Part shown: piece after piece, positions 1 through 7,897 of the stretch
Numbering within the stretch: the first letter of the stretch is position 1
Layout: every line of letters starts with the position of its first letter
DNA from: Bacteroidales bacterium UBA5287
GTDB taxonomy: Bacteria; Bacteroidota; Bacteroidia; Bacteroidales; Dysgonomonadaceae
Assembly (NCBI GenBank): GCA_002411345.1
Contig: DHSL01000012.1
Span: 1 to 52,405 of the forward strand
Reading direction: 5' to 3'
Length of the DNA: 52,405 bases
Notes under the pieces: model-generated
Told to the model about the DNA's origin: nothing
The model's database searches: none
What the model saw: only the letters and a program-made list of their open reading frames with translations
Program-made: the position numbers and the translations under genes

Positions 1-49
1 GTCCTTTTGGAACAGCCCCTTTAAAATATACAATTTAAATCTATTAATC

Positions 50-1048
50 TTATAAATTAGGATTGATTGAATTCCATTGATCAATCGGTGGAACAACACC
101 CAATTCGATAACTTGAGTACGAAGGGCTTTTAAATGCTCATAGCTTTCGTTTAATGATGCAATTTCTTCTGCTGTACCTTTAACTGGTGCATAATGAACT
201 CCGTCTTTATCAATAGTGGTTTCCATTCCCATCATAATATGATCGTAACCTTCGCTGTTAACATAGCAACCAGCCGGCCAACGGAATGATTCACCTCCCA
301 TAGCTGCACGAATCATCTCTACTGATACGTATGCGGGACTCTGGAATGATGAACGACCACGTAACTTGATAATATTTGAACCTCCTTTAACAACACGTTC
401 TTTTAATGCAACCCATTCTTCATTGGTTAATTTGTCAGTACCTATTAAATCTGTAAGCGGAGTGCCTTGTACTTTTGCTGTTGAAGCAAATACTGCCATC
501 TGCTCACCGTGACCTCCGTAAGTACGAGTGTTGGTAACTTCACTTTGCTTTACACCAAAATGTTTAGCTAATTCACTCTGTAAACGGGTGCTGTCCAAAC
601 CTGCAAGGGTGGTTACTTGAGATGGTTTTAATCCTGAATATATCAATGCTACCAAACCGGTGATATCTGCTGGATTGAAGATAACGGTCAAGTGCTTTAA
701 ATCGGGACAATAGGTTTTGATATTTCTACCTAATTGTTCAGCAATCTCTGAATTTCCTTTCAACAAATCTTCACGAGTCATACCGTCTTTTCTGGGAGCA
801 CCACCAGACGAAATCATAAACTTAGCATCAGTGAAAGCTTCTTTTACATCTGTCGTAAATGTAAGATTTAATCCTTCAAAGCCACAGTGAAAAATTTCCT
901 CAGCAACACCCTCTAAACCTGGTGCATAAACATCATACAAACAGATGTTCGGAGTTAAACGCATCATGGCAGCGGTTTGAGCCATGTTTGAACCAATCAT
1001 ACCGGCAGCGCCAACGATTGTTAATTTGTCATTAGTTAAGAAGTCCAT
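50..1048 (-). CDS. mdh: Malate dehydrogenase
   Basis: NAD-dependent malate/oxaloacetate interconversion in the cytoplasm. The 332-aa protein has an N-terminal Rossmann glycine motif GAAGMIG (residues 13-19), the mobile substrate loop with R86 and R92 (GGAPRKDGMTR), N125 in FNPAD, the D152/R155 pair in LDSTR and the catalytic H180 in YGGHGEQM. These are the residues expected of the LDH/MDH superfamily, and the MDH-type Arg in the loop favours malate over lactate. The length is normal for the Bacteroidales enzyme. The gene stands alone, divergent from the ROK regulator across a 314-bp gap. A TAAATTTG element on the minus strand at 1092-1099 could be its -7 box. Confidence 0.95.
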   Translation of the reverse strand: MDFLTNDKLTIVGAAGMIGSNMAQTAAMMRLTPNICLYDVYAPGLEGVAEEIFHCGFEGLNLTFTTDVKEAFTDAKFMISSGGAPRKDGMTREDLLKGNSEIAEQLGRNIKTYCPDLKHLTVIFNPADITGLVALIYSGLKPSQVTTLAGLDSTRLQSELAKHFGVKQSEVTNTRTYGGHGEQMAVFASTAKVQGTPLTDLIGTDKLTNEEWVALKERVVKGGSNIIKLRGRSSFQSPAYVSVEMIRAAMGGESFRWPAGCYVNSEGYDHIMMGMETTIDKDGVHYAPVKGTAEEIASLNESYEHLKALRTQVIELGVVPPIDQWNSINPNL

Positions 1049-1091
1049 AATGAATAATATTTAGTAAATTAATATTGGTCTTTTCAGAGTC

Positions 1092-1099
1092 CAAATTTA
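1092..1099 (-). promoter_or_regulatory. Possible -7 box for mdh
   Basis: On the minus strand this reads TAAATTTG, matching the Bacteroidota -7 consensus TAnnTTTG about 44 nt upstream of the mdh start codon. No convincing -33 TTTG lies at the expected 19-20 nt, so this is a weak call. The rest of the 1049-1362 gap is AT-rich; the only other items I see are a TATTTTTG candidate -7 box for the ROK gene at 1259-1266 (nearest TTTG at 1231-1234, spacing 24 nt) and a palindrome at 1310-1329. Confidence 0.35.
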
Positions 1100-1309
1100 C
1101 AAAAACTTCTTCACTTTAACATGGTCTTTACAAAAATAAAAAGAGGAATAATAACTATAACCTACTATAAAAAATAAAAGCATTACTTAAATTTTGTGAA
1201 TATCATTTGTTTCTTAATCAATTATCATTATTTGCAACTCTATTTTAAAATAAATTACTATTTTTGTATCAAATAGAAAAATATAACTAATATTTAATTA
1301 TTGGTTGCA

Positions 1310-1329
1310 TCTAAAATCAACATTTTAGA
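1310..1329. promoter_or_regulatory. Palindrome in the 5' leader of the ROK regulator gene (candidate operator)
   Basis: TCTAAAA and TTTTAGA form a perfect 7-bp inverted repeat with a 6-nt spacer. It lies 33 bp before the ROK start codon and downstream of the candidate -7 box at 1259-1266. This is a natural place for autoregulation by the ROK protein, but the binding is inferred. Confidence 0.4.
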
Positions 1330-1362
1330 CTTCATGTATTTACGAATATTTAAACTAGAATC

Positions 1363-2583
1363 ATGAGTAAAAACTTTTTTCGAACAAGCGATAATAATCC
1401 GAAGAATATTCAAATCAGGAAAAATATTATCAATCATTTTGTTACAGAAGGAAATGATACAATAGCGGAATTGGCTAAACTTCTTGACTTAAGCGTTCCT
1501 ACTGTCACAAAATTCATTTCTGAACTTACAGAAAATGGCTTTTTAATGGAATATGGTAAAATCCAAACAAATGGAGGACGACATCCTTTATTGTATGGAC
1601 TAAATCCGTCATCTGTATACTTTGTTGGGGCTGATATGACGCGCCATCACCTAAGTATTGCACTCATGAACTTTAGGGGCGACATAGTAAGCCACCAAAT
1701 GGGGATTCAATATACATTTGAAAATACTCCTGAATCTTTTGATACACTCTGTGGACATATCCAGGATTTTATCGACAAAACAGGAAGTTTAAAAGATAAA
1801 GTATATAACATAAACCTCAATATTTCCGGTAGGGTAAATCCAGAATCCGGATATAGCTATAGCCACTTCTTCTTCAGCGAAGAACCAATCAGCAAAATAT
1901 TGTCTAGAAAACTGAATATAAAAGTTGGAATTGACAACGATACACGAGCAATGGCTTATGGTGAATACATGAGCGGAGTAGTCGAAAGCCAAAAAAATGT
2001 GATCTTTATAAACATTAGTTGGGGACTGGGAGTAGGAATTATTGTTGATGGAAAATTGTACTACGGCAAATCGGGATTCTCTGGTGAATTTGGACACTTC
2101 CCTGCGTTCGATAACGAAATCATCTGCCATTGTGGTAAAAAAGGATGTCTCGAAACAGAAGCATCGGGACTTGCAATACATAGAAAAGTACTGGAACGAA
2201 TTCAAAATGGAGAAGCTTCAATCCTCACAGAACATGTTAAGGACCTTAATAAACTTACTCTAACTGATATAATTAAGGCAACAAACATGGAAGATCCTTT
2301 GTGTATCGAAATCATAGAGGAAATTGGAACTAAACTTGGTAGATATGTTGCAGGACTTATCAATCTATTTAACCCGGAACTTGTTGTACTTGGCGGCCAA
2401 GTAGCAGAAGCTGAAGGATTTATACTACTACCCATCAGAAGCGCAGTGAGAAAATACTCGCTTAACTTGGTTAATAAAGATACGCAAATCGTTCTCTCTA
2501 AACTTAAAAATAAAGCTGGTATTGTTGGTGCTTGCATGGTCGCAAGAAGCCGACTCTTTGATGAATATGAAGAGGTAGATTAA
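1363..2583 (+). CDS. ROK family transcriptional regulator
   Basis: Sugar-responsive repressor of the NagC/Mlc/XylR type. The 406-aa protein has an N-terminal winged helix-turn-helix at about residues 20-70 (ELAKLLDLSVPTVTKFISEL) followed by a ROK sugar-kinase-like fold. The fold shows DNDTRA at 191-196, the ExGH motif (GEFGH, 241-245) and the zinc-binding CHCGKKGCLE cluster at 255-264. ROK repressors bind a sugar or phosphosugar and release DNA. No sugar operon is adjacent, so the ligand and regulon are unknown; the neighbours are mdh and an S46 peptidase. The start is the first ATG, which leaves a short polar leader before the helix-turn-helix. Confidence 0.88.
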   Translation: MSKNFFRTSDNNPKNIQIRKNIINHFVTEGNDTIAELAKLLDLSVPTVTKFISELTENGFLMEYGKIQTNGGRHPLLYGLNPSSVYFVGADMTRHHLSIALMNFRGDIVSHQMGIQYTFENTPESFDTLCGHIQDFIDKTGSLKDKVYNINLNISGRVNPESGYSYSHFFFSEEPISKILSRKLNIKVGIDNDTRAMAYGEYMSGVVESQKNVIFINISWGLGVGIIVDGKLYYGKSGFSGEFGHFPAFDNEIICHCGKKGCLETEASGLAIHRKVLERIQNGEASILTEHVKDLNKLTLTDIIKATNMEDPLCIEIIEEIGTKLGRYVAGLINLFNPELVVLGGQVAEAEGFILLPIRSAVRKYSLNLVNKDTQIVLSKLKNKAGIVGACMVARSRLFDEYEEVD

Positions 2584-2606
2584 TTTCCCCTCTTCTTATT
2601 CTTATT

Positions 2607-4778
2607 CTATTCTAAGTCCATTTCATTAATCAAATGGGTAGCTCCTGCGTATTTGTCAATGATAAACAAAACATAACGGATGTCTACAATTATACTTCGT
2701 TGATAATCTGGTAAATACTGAATGTCTCCACCAACTCCTTCCCAGTTTCTATCAAAGTTTATACCTATTAATTCGCCTTTTCCATTCATAACGGGACTTC
2801 CGGAATTACCGCCGGTTGTGTGTGTTGTGGCAGTAAATGCTACGGGCATCTTGCCATTTGTTAATCCATACTTACCAAAATCTTTGGTCTCATACAGCTC
2901 TTTTAATCTGCCCGGAACAATAAATTCCCAATTGGTCGAGTCTTCTTTTTCAATAATTCCGTCCATTGTCGACTGATATGAATAAACTACTGCATCTTTT
3001 GGCTGATATCCATTTATCACTCCATAACTTAATCTTAAAGTTAAATTTGCATCTGGAAAATTTGACGCTGTCCCGTCCATAGCAAGTATTCCCTCTAAAT
3101 ATGTTTGACGATTTTTTGCAAAAGGAATGTCAAATTGACTCAACTGCATACTTAATGTTCGAGACTCACTCATTACTGATTGAGCAAAGTTGAACATTGG
3201 ATCTTCTTTCAATCTCTTAAGTTTCTCAGAATCATTCATAAATGATTTCAAATTGGTTTCACTGCCAAATATTGATTCATCAAAAATATATGATACAAAT
3301 GCTGTCGGATCTCCATCAAACTGAGAATAGATTATATCAAAGTATTTCGGCTGAGAATCACGTGCTACTTTCTGAATATATGCCTCTAACATTTTACTCG
3401 ACACAATTCTATCTACCAATGGATTATAATTTTCATTCGCAAACTTTCGATAATCCAATTCAAGTTGGGCCAAACCTTTTTCAATTTCTTCGTCTTTGGC
3501 TCCATTTTCAAGGGTAGAAACTAACATATTTCTCCCGTTCATGGGAACTTGAGCAAACTCAATTCCTCGCAATATTCCTTCATTAAGCATCCAATTTTGA
3601 TACCTCAACTTGGATCGTTCATTAACTAATCGTTCAATATTATCAAGTGCTTCTTTGTATTTTGGTTGGTTTTTATTCTTAGCCCAATCTAACAACCTAT
3701 TCTGCTGATCGAGTTTTAACTGTTCAAAATCACGTAATCCAATTGCCCAATTTGTACCTATCGCATTTTTATATGAGTTAGTTGATCCTGAATACTTTGA
3801 TGCATATTGTATTTTAACTGCAGGATCTTTTAGCATTTCTTCTAACATCGCTTCCTGACGAATCTCACGCATCTCTATGCGGACTGTATTGTCAATATCC
3901 CTTCGTTCGGCCACTTCCCAAGATGTGTAATATTTATTAGTTGTTCCCGGGAAACCCAAAATCATTGCAAAATCATTTGCCTGAACGCCTTTGGTCGATA
4001 TTTTCAACCACTTTTTAGGTTTCAAAGGTACATTACTTGGTGAATAAGTTGCCGGATTGCCGTCTTTATCTGCATAGATCCGGAATACAGAGAAATCGCC
4101 GGTGTGCCTTGGCCACATCCAGTTATCAGTATCAGCACCAAATTTACCTATTGAACTGGGAGGTGCACCAACTAACCTTATATCAGAATATATCTTTTTT
4201 GTGAACATATAATACTGATTACCATCGTAAAACGGCTTAATCTCCACTACAACTCCCGGAGTTTTAACTAAAACATCTTCTCCAACCTTTTCTCTTGCTA
4301 AACCGTTAAGATAGGAAGGGGACAAGTAAAAGACTCCATCCTTATCATTCGACTTATCTCGATCAAGACAACTCTTAACATAAGTAGTTACGTCTTCAAT
4401 ATTTTCAATAAAAGTAATCGTCAGTCCTGGATTCGGCAACTCTTGAGATCTGTTCATCGCCCAAAAACCATCATCTAAATAGTTGTGCTCTAATGTGCTA
4501 TGACTCTGAATTGCTCCATATCCACAATGATGGTTTGTCAAAACAAGACCTTCAGAAGAAACAACCTCTCCTGTACAACCGTTACCAAATTGTACAACTG
4601 CATCTTTAAGTGAATTTCCATTGGGATTATAGATATCATAATCTTTAAGTTTCAGTCCTAACTTCTTCATATCCGAATACTTCTGCTGTTTCAACAAATT
4701 CAACATCCACATACCTTCATCTGCAGATATACTAAAAACAAAAAGACAAAAGACGATGCACAAAAGACCCTTCTTCAT
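2607..4778 (-). CDS. S46 family dipeptidyl-peptidase, DPP11-like (Asp/Glu-specific)
   Basis: Exported serine exopeptidase releasing dipeptides from the N-terminus of oligopeptides, typical of peptide-fermenting Bacteroidales. The 723-aa protein has a signal peptide (about 1-19) and the S46 catalytic triad: H84 (TNHHCG), D228 (RHTGDF) and S659 (GGNSGSPV). R677, 18 residues after the catalytic Ser (INFDRNWEG), aligns with the Arg that in Porphyromonas gingivalis DPP11 gives specificity for acidic P1 residues; DPP7 has Gly there. This makes DPP11 the better call, from remembered family data rather than an alignment. It is convergent with the ROK gene (23-bp gap) and divergent from the lipoprotein at 4900. 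Confidence 0.9.
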   Translation of the reverse strand: MKKGLLCIVFCLFVFSISADEGMWMLNLLKQQKYSDMKKLGLKLKDYDIYNPNGNSLKDAVVQFGNGCTGEVVSSEGLVLTNHHCGYGAIQSHSTLEHNYLDDGFWAMNRSQELPNPGLTITFIENIEDVTTYVKSCLDRDKSNDKDGVFYLSPSYLNGLAREKVGEDVLVKTPGVVVEIKPFYDGNQYYMFTKKIYSDIRLVGAPPSSIGKFGADTDNWMWPRHTGDFSVFRIYADKDGNPATYSPSNVPLKPKKWLKISTKGVQANDFAMILGFPGTTNKYYTSWEVAERRDIDNTVRIEMREIRQEAMLEEMLKDPAVKIQYASKYSGSTNSYKNAIGTNWAIGLRDFEQLKLDQQNRLLDWAKNKNQPKYKEALDNIERLVNERSKLRYQNWMLNEGILRGIEFAQVPMNGRNMLVSTLENGAKDEEIEKGLAQLELDYRKFANENYNPLVDRIVSSKMLEAYIQKVARDSQPKYFDIIYSQFDGDPTAFVSYIFDESIFGSETNLKSFMNDSEKLKRLKEDPMFNFAQSVMSESRTLSMQLSQFDIPFAKNRQTYLEGILAMDGTASNFPDANLTLRLSYGVINGYQPKDAVVYSYQSTMDGIIEKEDSTNWEFIVPGRLKELYETKDFGKYGLTNGKMPVAFTATTHTTGGNSGSPVMNGKGELIGINFDRNWEGVGGDIQYLPDYQRSIIVDIRYVLFIIDKYAGATHLINEMDLE

Positions 4779-4833
4779 ATTATTCTAGTTTAATTTAGAT
4801 GGATAAAGATAATAAAAAAGTCACAGAAAAGAA

Positions 4834-4862
4834 TTGGAAGTAAGGTTTTCATTGTATATTTG
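4834..4862 (+). promoter_or_regulatory. Bacteroidota-type promoter upstream of the 4900 lipoprotein
   Basis: A TTG at 4834-4836 and TATATTTG at 4855-4862 (TAnnTTTG) are separated by 18 nt. The expected transcription start near 4868 puts the ATG at 4900 in a 30-nt leader. It also rules out the in-frame TTG at 4834 as the start codon, because that TTG is part of the promoter. Confidence 0.55.
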
Positions 4863-4899
4863 TCAGATATACACTAAAAGAGAGCACTTAAGATATAAT

Positions 4900-5937
4900 A
4901 TGAAAATACAGAGAACTGCCATATTAATTACAATCTCTATTTTATTATTCAGTTGCAACGGAATCGATAAATCATCCAAAAGTCAAACTTCTCATTACAA
5001 TCTTTTGAACTCAAAAGTTAAAACTAATATTGATAATGACTTAATGAGACAACCAACGGATTCTATTCTGCACGATTCACTGTTGTTTTACACTGCAAAT
5101 GGAGATACGACGGGACTTTGGCCGGTTAAAAACCAACCTGTTCCACTGAATGGTGCCATTTTACCGTATAACCGAGTGGTGGCTTATTACGGTAACTTGT
5201 ACTCCAAAAGGATGGGAGCACTAGGAGAATATCCTCCAAAAGAAATGTGGGAAAGGTTGAATAAAGAGGTCAAAGCATGGGAAGTTGCTGATCCAAAAAC
5301 ACCTGTTGTTCCTGCAGTTCACTATATTGCGGTAGTCGCTCAAAATGATCCAATGAGCGATGGAAAATACAGAATGAGAATGCCGGCACATCAGATTGAT
5401 TCTGCTCTGAACATCGCAAAAATGGGAGACGCGATTGTCTTTTTGGATATTCAGGTAGGCTTGAGTAGTGTACAAGAAGAAGTTCCTCTATTAGAGAAAT
5501 ATCTATCCATGCCGCAAGTACATCTGGGAATAGATCCAGAATTTTCAATGAAGGATAAAAGTAAACCGGGTACAAAAATCGGTACTTATGATGCGGAAGA
5601 TATTAATTATTGCTCTGAATATTTAGCCGGATTGGTAAGGAAACACAATCTTTCTCCAAAAATACTTGTGGTTCATCGATTTACAAAAGGGATGATTACA
5701 AATTATCAAAACATAAAACTTAGACCAGAAGTACAGATCGTTATTAATATGGACGGCTTTGGGCCTCCTGCAATAAAATACAGTACACAGGATAGATTCA
5801 TTAAAACTGAACCTGTTCAATTCACGGGGTTTAAGCTCTTTTATAAAAACGATCCAAAATTGCAGCCTTTTCATATGCTCACCCCAGACGAACTTCTGCA
5901 ATTGAAACCACGTCCGGTTTATATTCAATATCAATAA
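4900..5937 (+). CDS. Uncharacterised secreted lipoprotein
   Basis: The 345-aa protein has a lipoprotein signal peptide ending in LLFSC (lipid-attached C19), then a polar linker of about 70 residues and a folded domain to the C-terminus. I do not recognise a characterised family. The domain has ordered acidic and His motifs: HYIAVVAQNDP, IVFLDIQVGLSSVQEE, HLGIDPEFSM, ILVVHRFTKGMI, VINMDGFGPP and GFKLFYKNDP. The alternating beta-strand/helix pattern with D/E/H at strand ends suggests a TIM-barrel-like fold. From memory, a similar order of motifs occurs in uncharacterised secreted actinobacterial proteins. The ATG start is chosen over the upstream in-frame TTG because of the lipobox and the promoter. 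It stands between the S46 peptidase and the 6127 gene. Confidence 0.75.
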   Translation: MKIQRTAILITISILLFSCNGIDKSSKSQTSHYNLLNSKVKTNIDNDLMRQPTDSILHDSLLFYTANGDTTGLWPVKNQPVPLNGAILPYNRVVAYYGNLYSKRMGALGEYPPKEMWERLNKEVKAWEVADPKTPVVPAVHYIAVVAQNDPMSDGKYRMRMPAHQIDSALNIAKMGDAIVFLDIQVGLSSVQEEVPLLEKYLSMPQVHLGIDPEFSMKDKSKPGTKIGTYDAEDINYCSEYLAGLVRKHNLSPKILVVHRFTKGMITNYQNIKLRPEVQIVINMDGFGPPAIKYSTQDRFIKTEPVQFTGFKLFYKNDPKLQPFHMLTPDELLQLKPRPVYIQYQ

Positions 5938-6063
5938 ATAAGAATATTATATGTACAAGCGATATTACTGGCGACTGTTGCATGAGTTTACACTCAATTT
6001 CAGTAATAAAGAATCCATATTTGGTATTAATATATTAAATTAACCAAAAAGATGGGATAACAA

Positions 6064-6094
6064 TTGAGTTTTCCATTGAAAACAAGTATTTTTG
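6064..6094 (+). promoter_or_regulatory. Bacteroidota-type promoter for the 6127 gene
   Basis: TTG at 6064-6066, a 20-nt spacer and TATTTTTG at 6087-6094 fit the -33/-7 consensus. Transcription would start near 6100, giving a leader of about 27 nt before the ATG at 6127. Confidence 0.55.
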
Positions 6095-6126
6095 TGGCCA
6101 ATTGAATTATAGTCAATTAACAAAAA

Positions 6127-7011
6127 ATGAATATAAAAGAACGTACTCCACAATTTATAGCCATAATAGGCATATTAGTTATTTTACTGGCAATACTGAT
6201 TGGATTCTTGGTAAATAAGAATTCGAAGATTAGTGAGTTGGAACAGCAAACAGAAATCAATAAGCAAGAACTCGAAGATGAATATGAAGCGATCTCTCTT
6301 CAATATGAAGGTTTCAAGTTCAGTGTAAAGAATGACTCTTTGCTCTACCAGCTGGAAAATGAACAGGCTAAAGTGCAACGATTACAGGAGCAACTCCGAC
6401 AAACCAATGCATCAAACGCAGACGAAATCAAGAGATTGAAAGCCGAGTTAAGATCTTTGCGTGCTGTCTTAAAATCATACGTAGAACAAATTGACTCTCT
6501 TAATCGACAGAATGAACAGTTGCGTGCCGAAAACAAACAAATCACTCGTCAATATAAAGAAACCCACCAAACCCTTTCGCAGGTTTCAGAAGAAAAAGAG
6601 CAATTATCTGAGAAAGTGAAGCTTGCCTCAAAACTGGTTGCTACTAATATTCGTGCTAAAGCAGTAAACGATAGGGGCAAAGAACAAAGTCGTCTGAATA
6701 GAAGCACTCAATTTGTTGTGTCTTTTATTGTATCAAGAAATATTACTGCCGAACCAGGTGAACGAACAATATTTGTTAGGATTCTAACTCCCGATGGTGG
6801 CGTACTTTCCAAAAGTCAAGGAAATACATTCCCTTTTGAGAGTGGCAATATTCAATATTCAATGAAGCGAACAATTGAATATGGAGGTGAAGAGACTTCA
6901 GTCACAATGTACTGGGATATTGAAGAATACTTGCAACCAGGGACCTATAAAGCTGATGTTTTTGCTGATGGCAGTCATATAGGATCAACCAGTTTTACAA
7001 TGGAATCCTAA
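6127..7011 (+). CDS. Membrane-anchored coiled-coil protein of unknown function
   Basis: The 294-aa protein has one N-terminal membrane segment (about 9-30, FIAIIGILVILLAILIGFLV), a long heptad-rich coiled coil (about 32-165, full of E/Q/K/L) and a C-terminal globular beta-rich part (about 190-294) with an FVRILTPDGG stretch. The topology suggests inner-membrane anchoring with the coiled coil and C-terminal domain in the periplasm. Related Bacteroidales proteins are often annotated as hypothetical or loosely as chromosome-partitioning proteins because of the coiled coil; there is no ATPase motif to support a ParA role. It has its own promoter and is followed by a small secreted protein on the same strand. 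Confidence 0.75.
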   Translation: MNIKERTPQFIAIIGILVILLAILIGFLVNKNSKISELEQQTEINKQELEDEYEAISLQYEGFKFSVKNDSLLYQLENEQAKVQRLQEQLRQTNASNADEIKRLKAELRSLRAVLKSYVEQIDSLNRQNEQLRAENKQITRQYKETHQTLSQVSEEKEQLSEKVKLASKLVATNIRAKAVNDRGKEQSRLNRSTQFVVSFIVSRNITAEPGERTIFVRILTPDGGVLSKSQGNTFPFESGNIQYSMKRTIEYGGEETSVTMYWDIEEYLQPGTYKADVFADGSHIGSTSFTMES

Positions 7012-7051
7012 ATCCACAACTTTTAAAAGCTCGCGTTTTTGTATTTATTAA

Positions 7052-7067
7052 CGTGCAACCGTGCAAC
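7052..7067. repeat. Tandem 8-bp repeat (CGTGCAAC x2)
   Basis: Two adjacent exact copies of CGTGCAAC lie in the 116-bp gap between the coiled-coil gene and the next gene. The region is more GC-rich than its surroundings. No function is evident. Confidence 0.6.
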
Positions 7068-7087
7068 GTTTTGCTCGGCAATTGCAT

Positions 7088-7108
7088 CTCTTTTATTAAA
7101 GAGTTTTT
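7088..7108 (+). terminator. Possible intrinsic terminator after the coiled-coil gene
   Basis: CTCTTT and AAAGAG form a 6-bp stem with a TATT loop, followed directly by five T residues. The stem is short and AT-rich, and it lies only 20 bp before the next start codon, so it may be weak or partly read through. Confidence 0.35.
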
Positions 7109-7127
7109 GCTCTTGAATATTTAAAAG

Positions 7128-7736
7128 ATGAATAACCATTTTGTTGTACATAAACTTTTTATACTGATTACCCTATGTAGTGTAACAGGAAATGTTTACG
7201 CACAACACACAAATGATGAGTTTAAACTTCAGTTAAAGAAATCTCTTGGTGGAACAATTACAAAACCCGAATTAAATCAATTGCCTAAAAGTAAAGCGTT
7301 GCAAATCCGACCTTTGAACGAGGAGAGCGAAGTATTAAAAGTATCTCCAACAACCAAACTTCCTACCAGATACGACAAGATTCAGACAATAAATCAAGTC
7401 TCCCCAGAAGAAATTGTAGACATTGAATTAAATTATACAAACAAAGACTATAAAAGTCAGCTTGCCAGAACTTCAATTGACTACTCAGATGGGAAAGTAC
7501 ACGCGATACCAGATGCGCGAAGCATCACACAATCAGCACAATACACACGCAACGATTATGGTTTAGGAGTTTATGCCGATGAAGATTCTCCTGAATTCAT
7601 GCGGAAAATCAGGAACAAAGTCACCCCAATTTATCGAGATCTAGATTTAGATCCGATACGAACCATTCAACGCATCAAATCTCGTAACCGACAGAAAAAA
7701 GTGGATGTCATTCTTAAAGCCTACGATCAGAAATAG
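7128..7736 (+). CDS. Small secreted protein of unknown function
   Basis: The 202-aa protein starts with a signal peptide (about 1-25, cleavage after VYA before QHTND). The mature part is polar and basic, without cysteines or clear repeats. It contains a low-complexity Pro/Lys/Leu section (about 40-90), an IDYSDGKVHAIPDA stretch and a strongly basic C-terminus (IQRIKSRNRQKKVDVIL). I do not recognise the family. It lies 116 bp after the coiled-coil gene on the same strand and may be cotranscribed if the weak hairpin between them is leaky. Confidence 0.7.
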   Translation: MNNHFVVHKLFILITLCSVTGNVYAQHTNDEFKLQLKKSLGGTITKPELNQLPKSKALQIRPLNEESEVLKVSPTTKLPTRYDKIQTINQVSPEEIVDIELNYTNKDYKSQLARTSIDYSDGKVHAIPDARSITQSAQYTRNDYGLGVYADEDSPEFMRKIRNKVTPIYRDLDLDPIRTIQRIKSRNRQKKVDVILKAYDQK

Positions 7737-7897
7737 AATAGCAGCAACAATATGAACAATACTTTTTCAATATGATATAACTATAAACAGGTTTTTTTTT
7801 GCTATGTTTGCTGTTTCATCTTCTAAGATAATACAATTGATTTGATTACTTAAAAAGACCAATTTCAAAAATAATACTCAGTAACAATACAGAAATT

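Noticed and set aside
1..49. Sequence GGAACAGCCCC near the left edge, possibly half of a terminator hairpin for mdh
   Set aside because: The second arm would lie outside the window, so it cannot be confirmed.
1789..2537. Long antisense reading frames inside the ROK gene
   Set aside because: They lie opposite a well-supported CDS, have no family motif and no start context.
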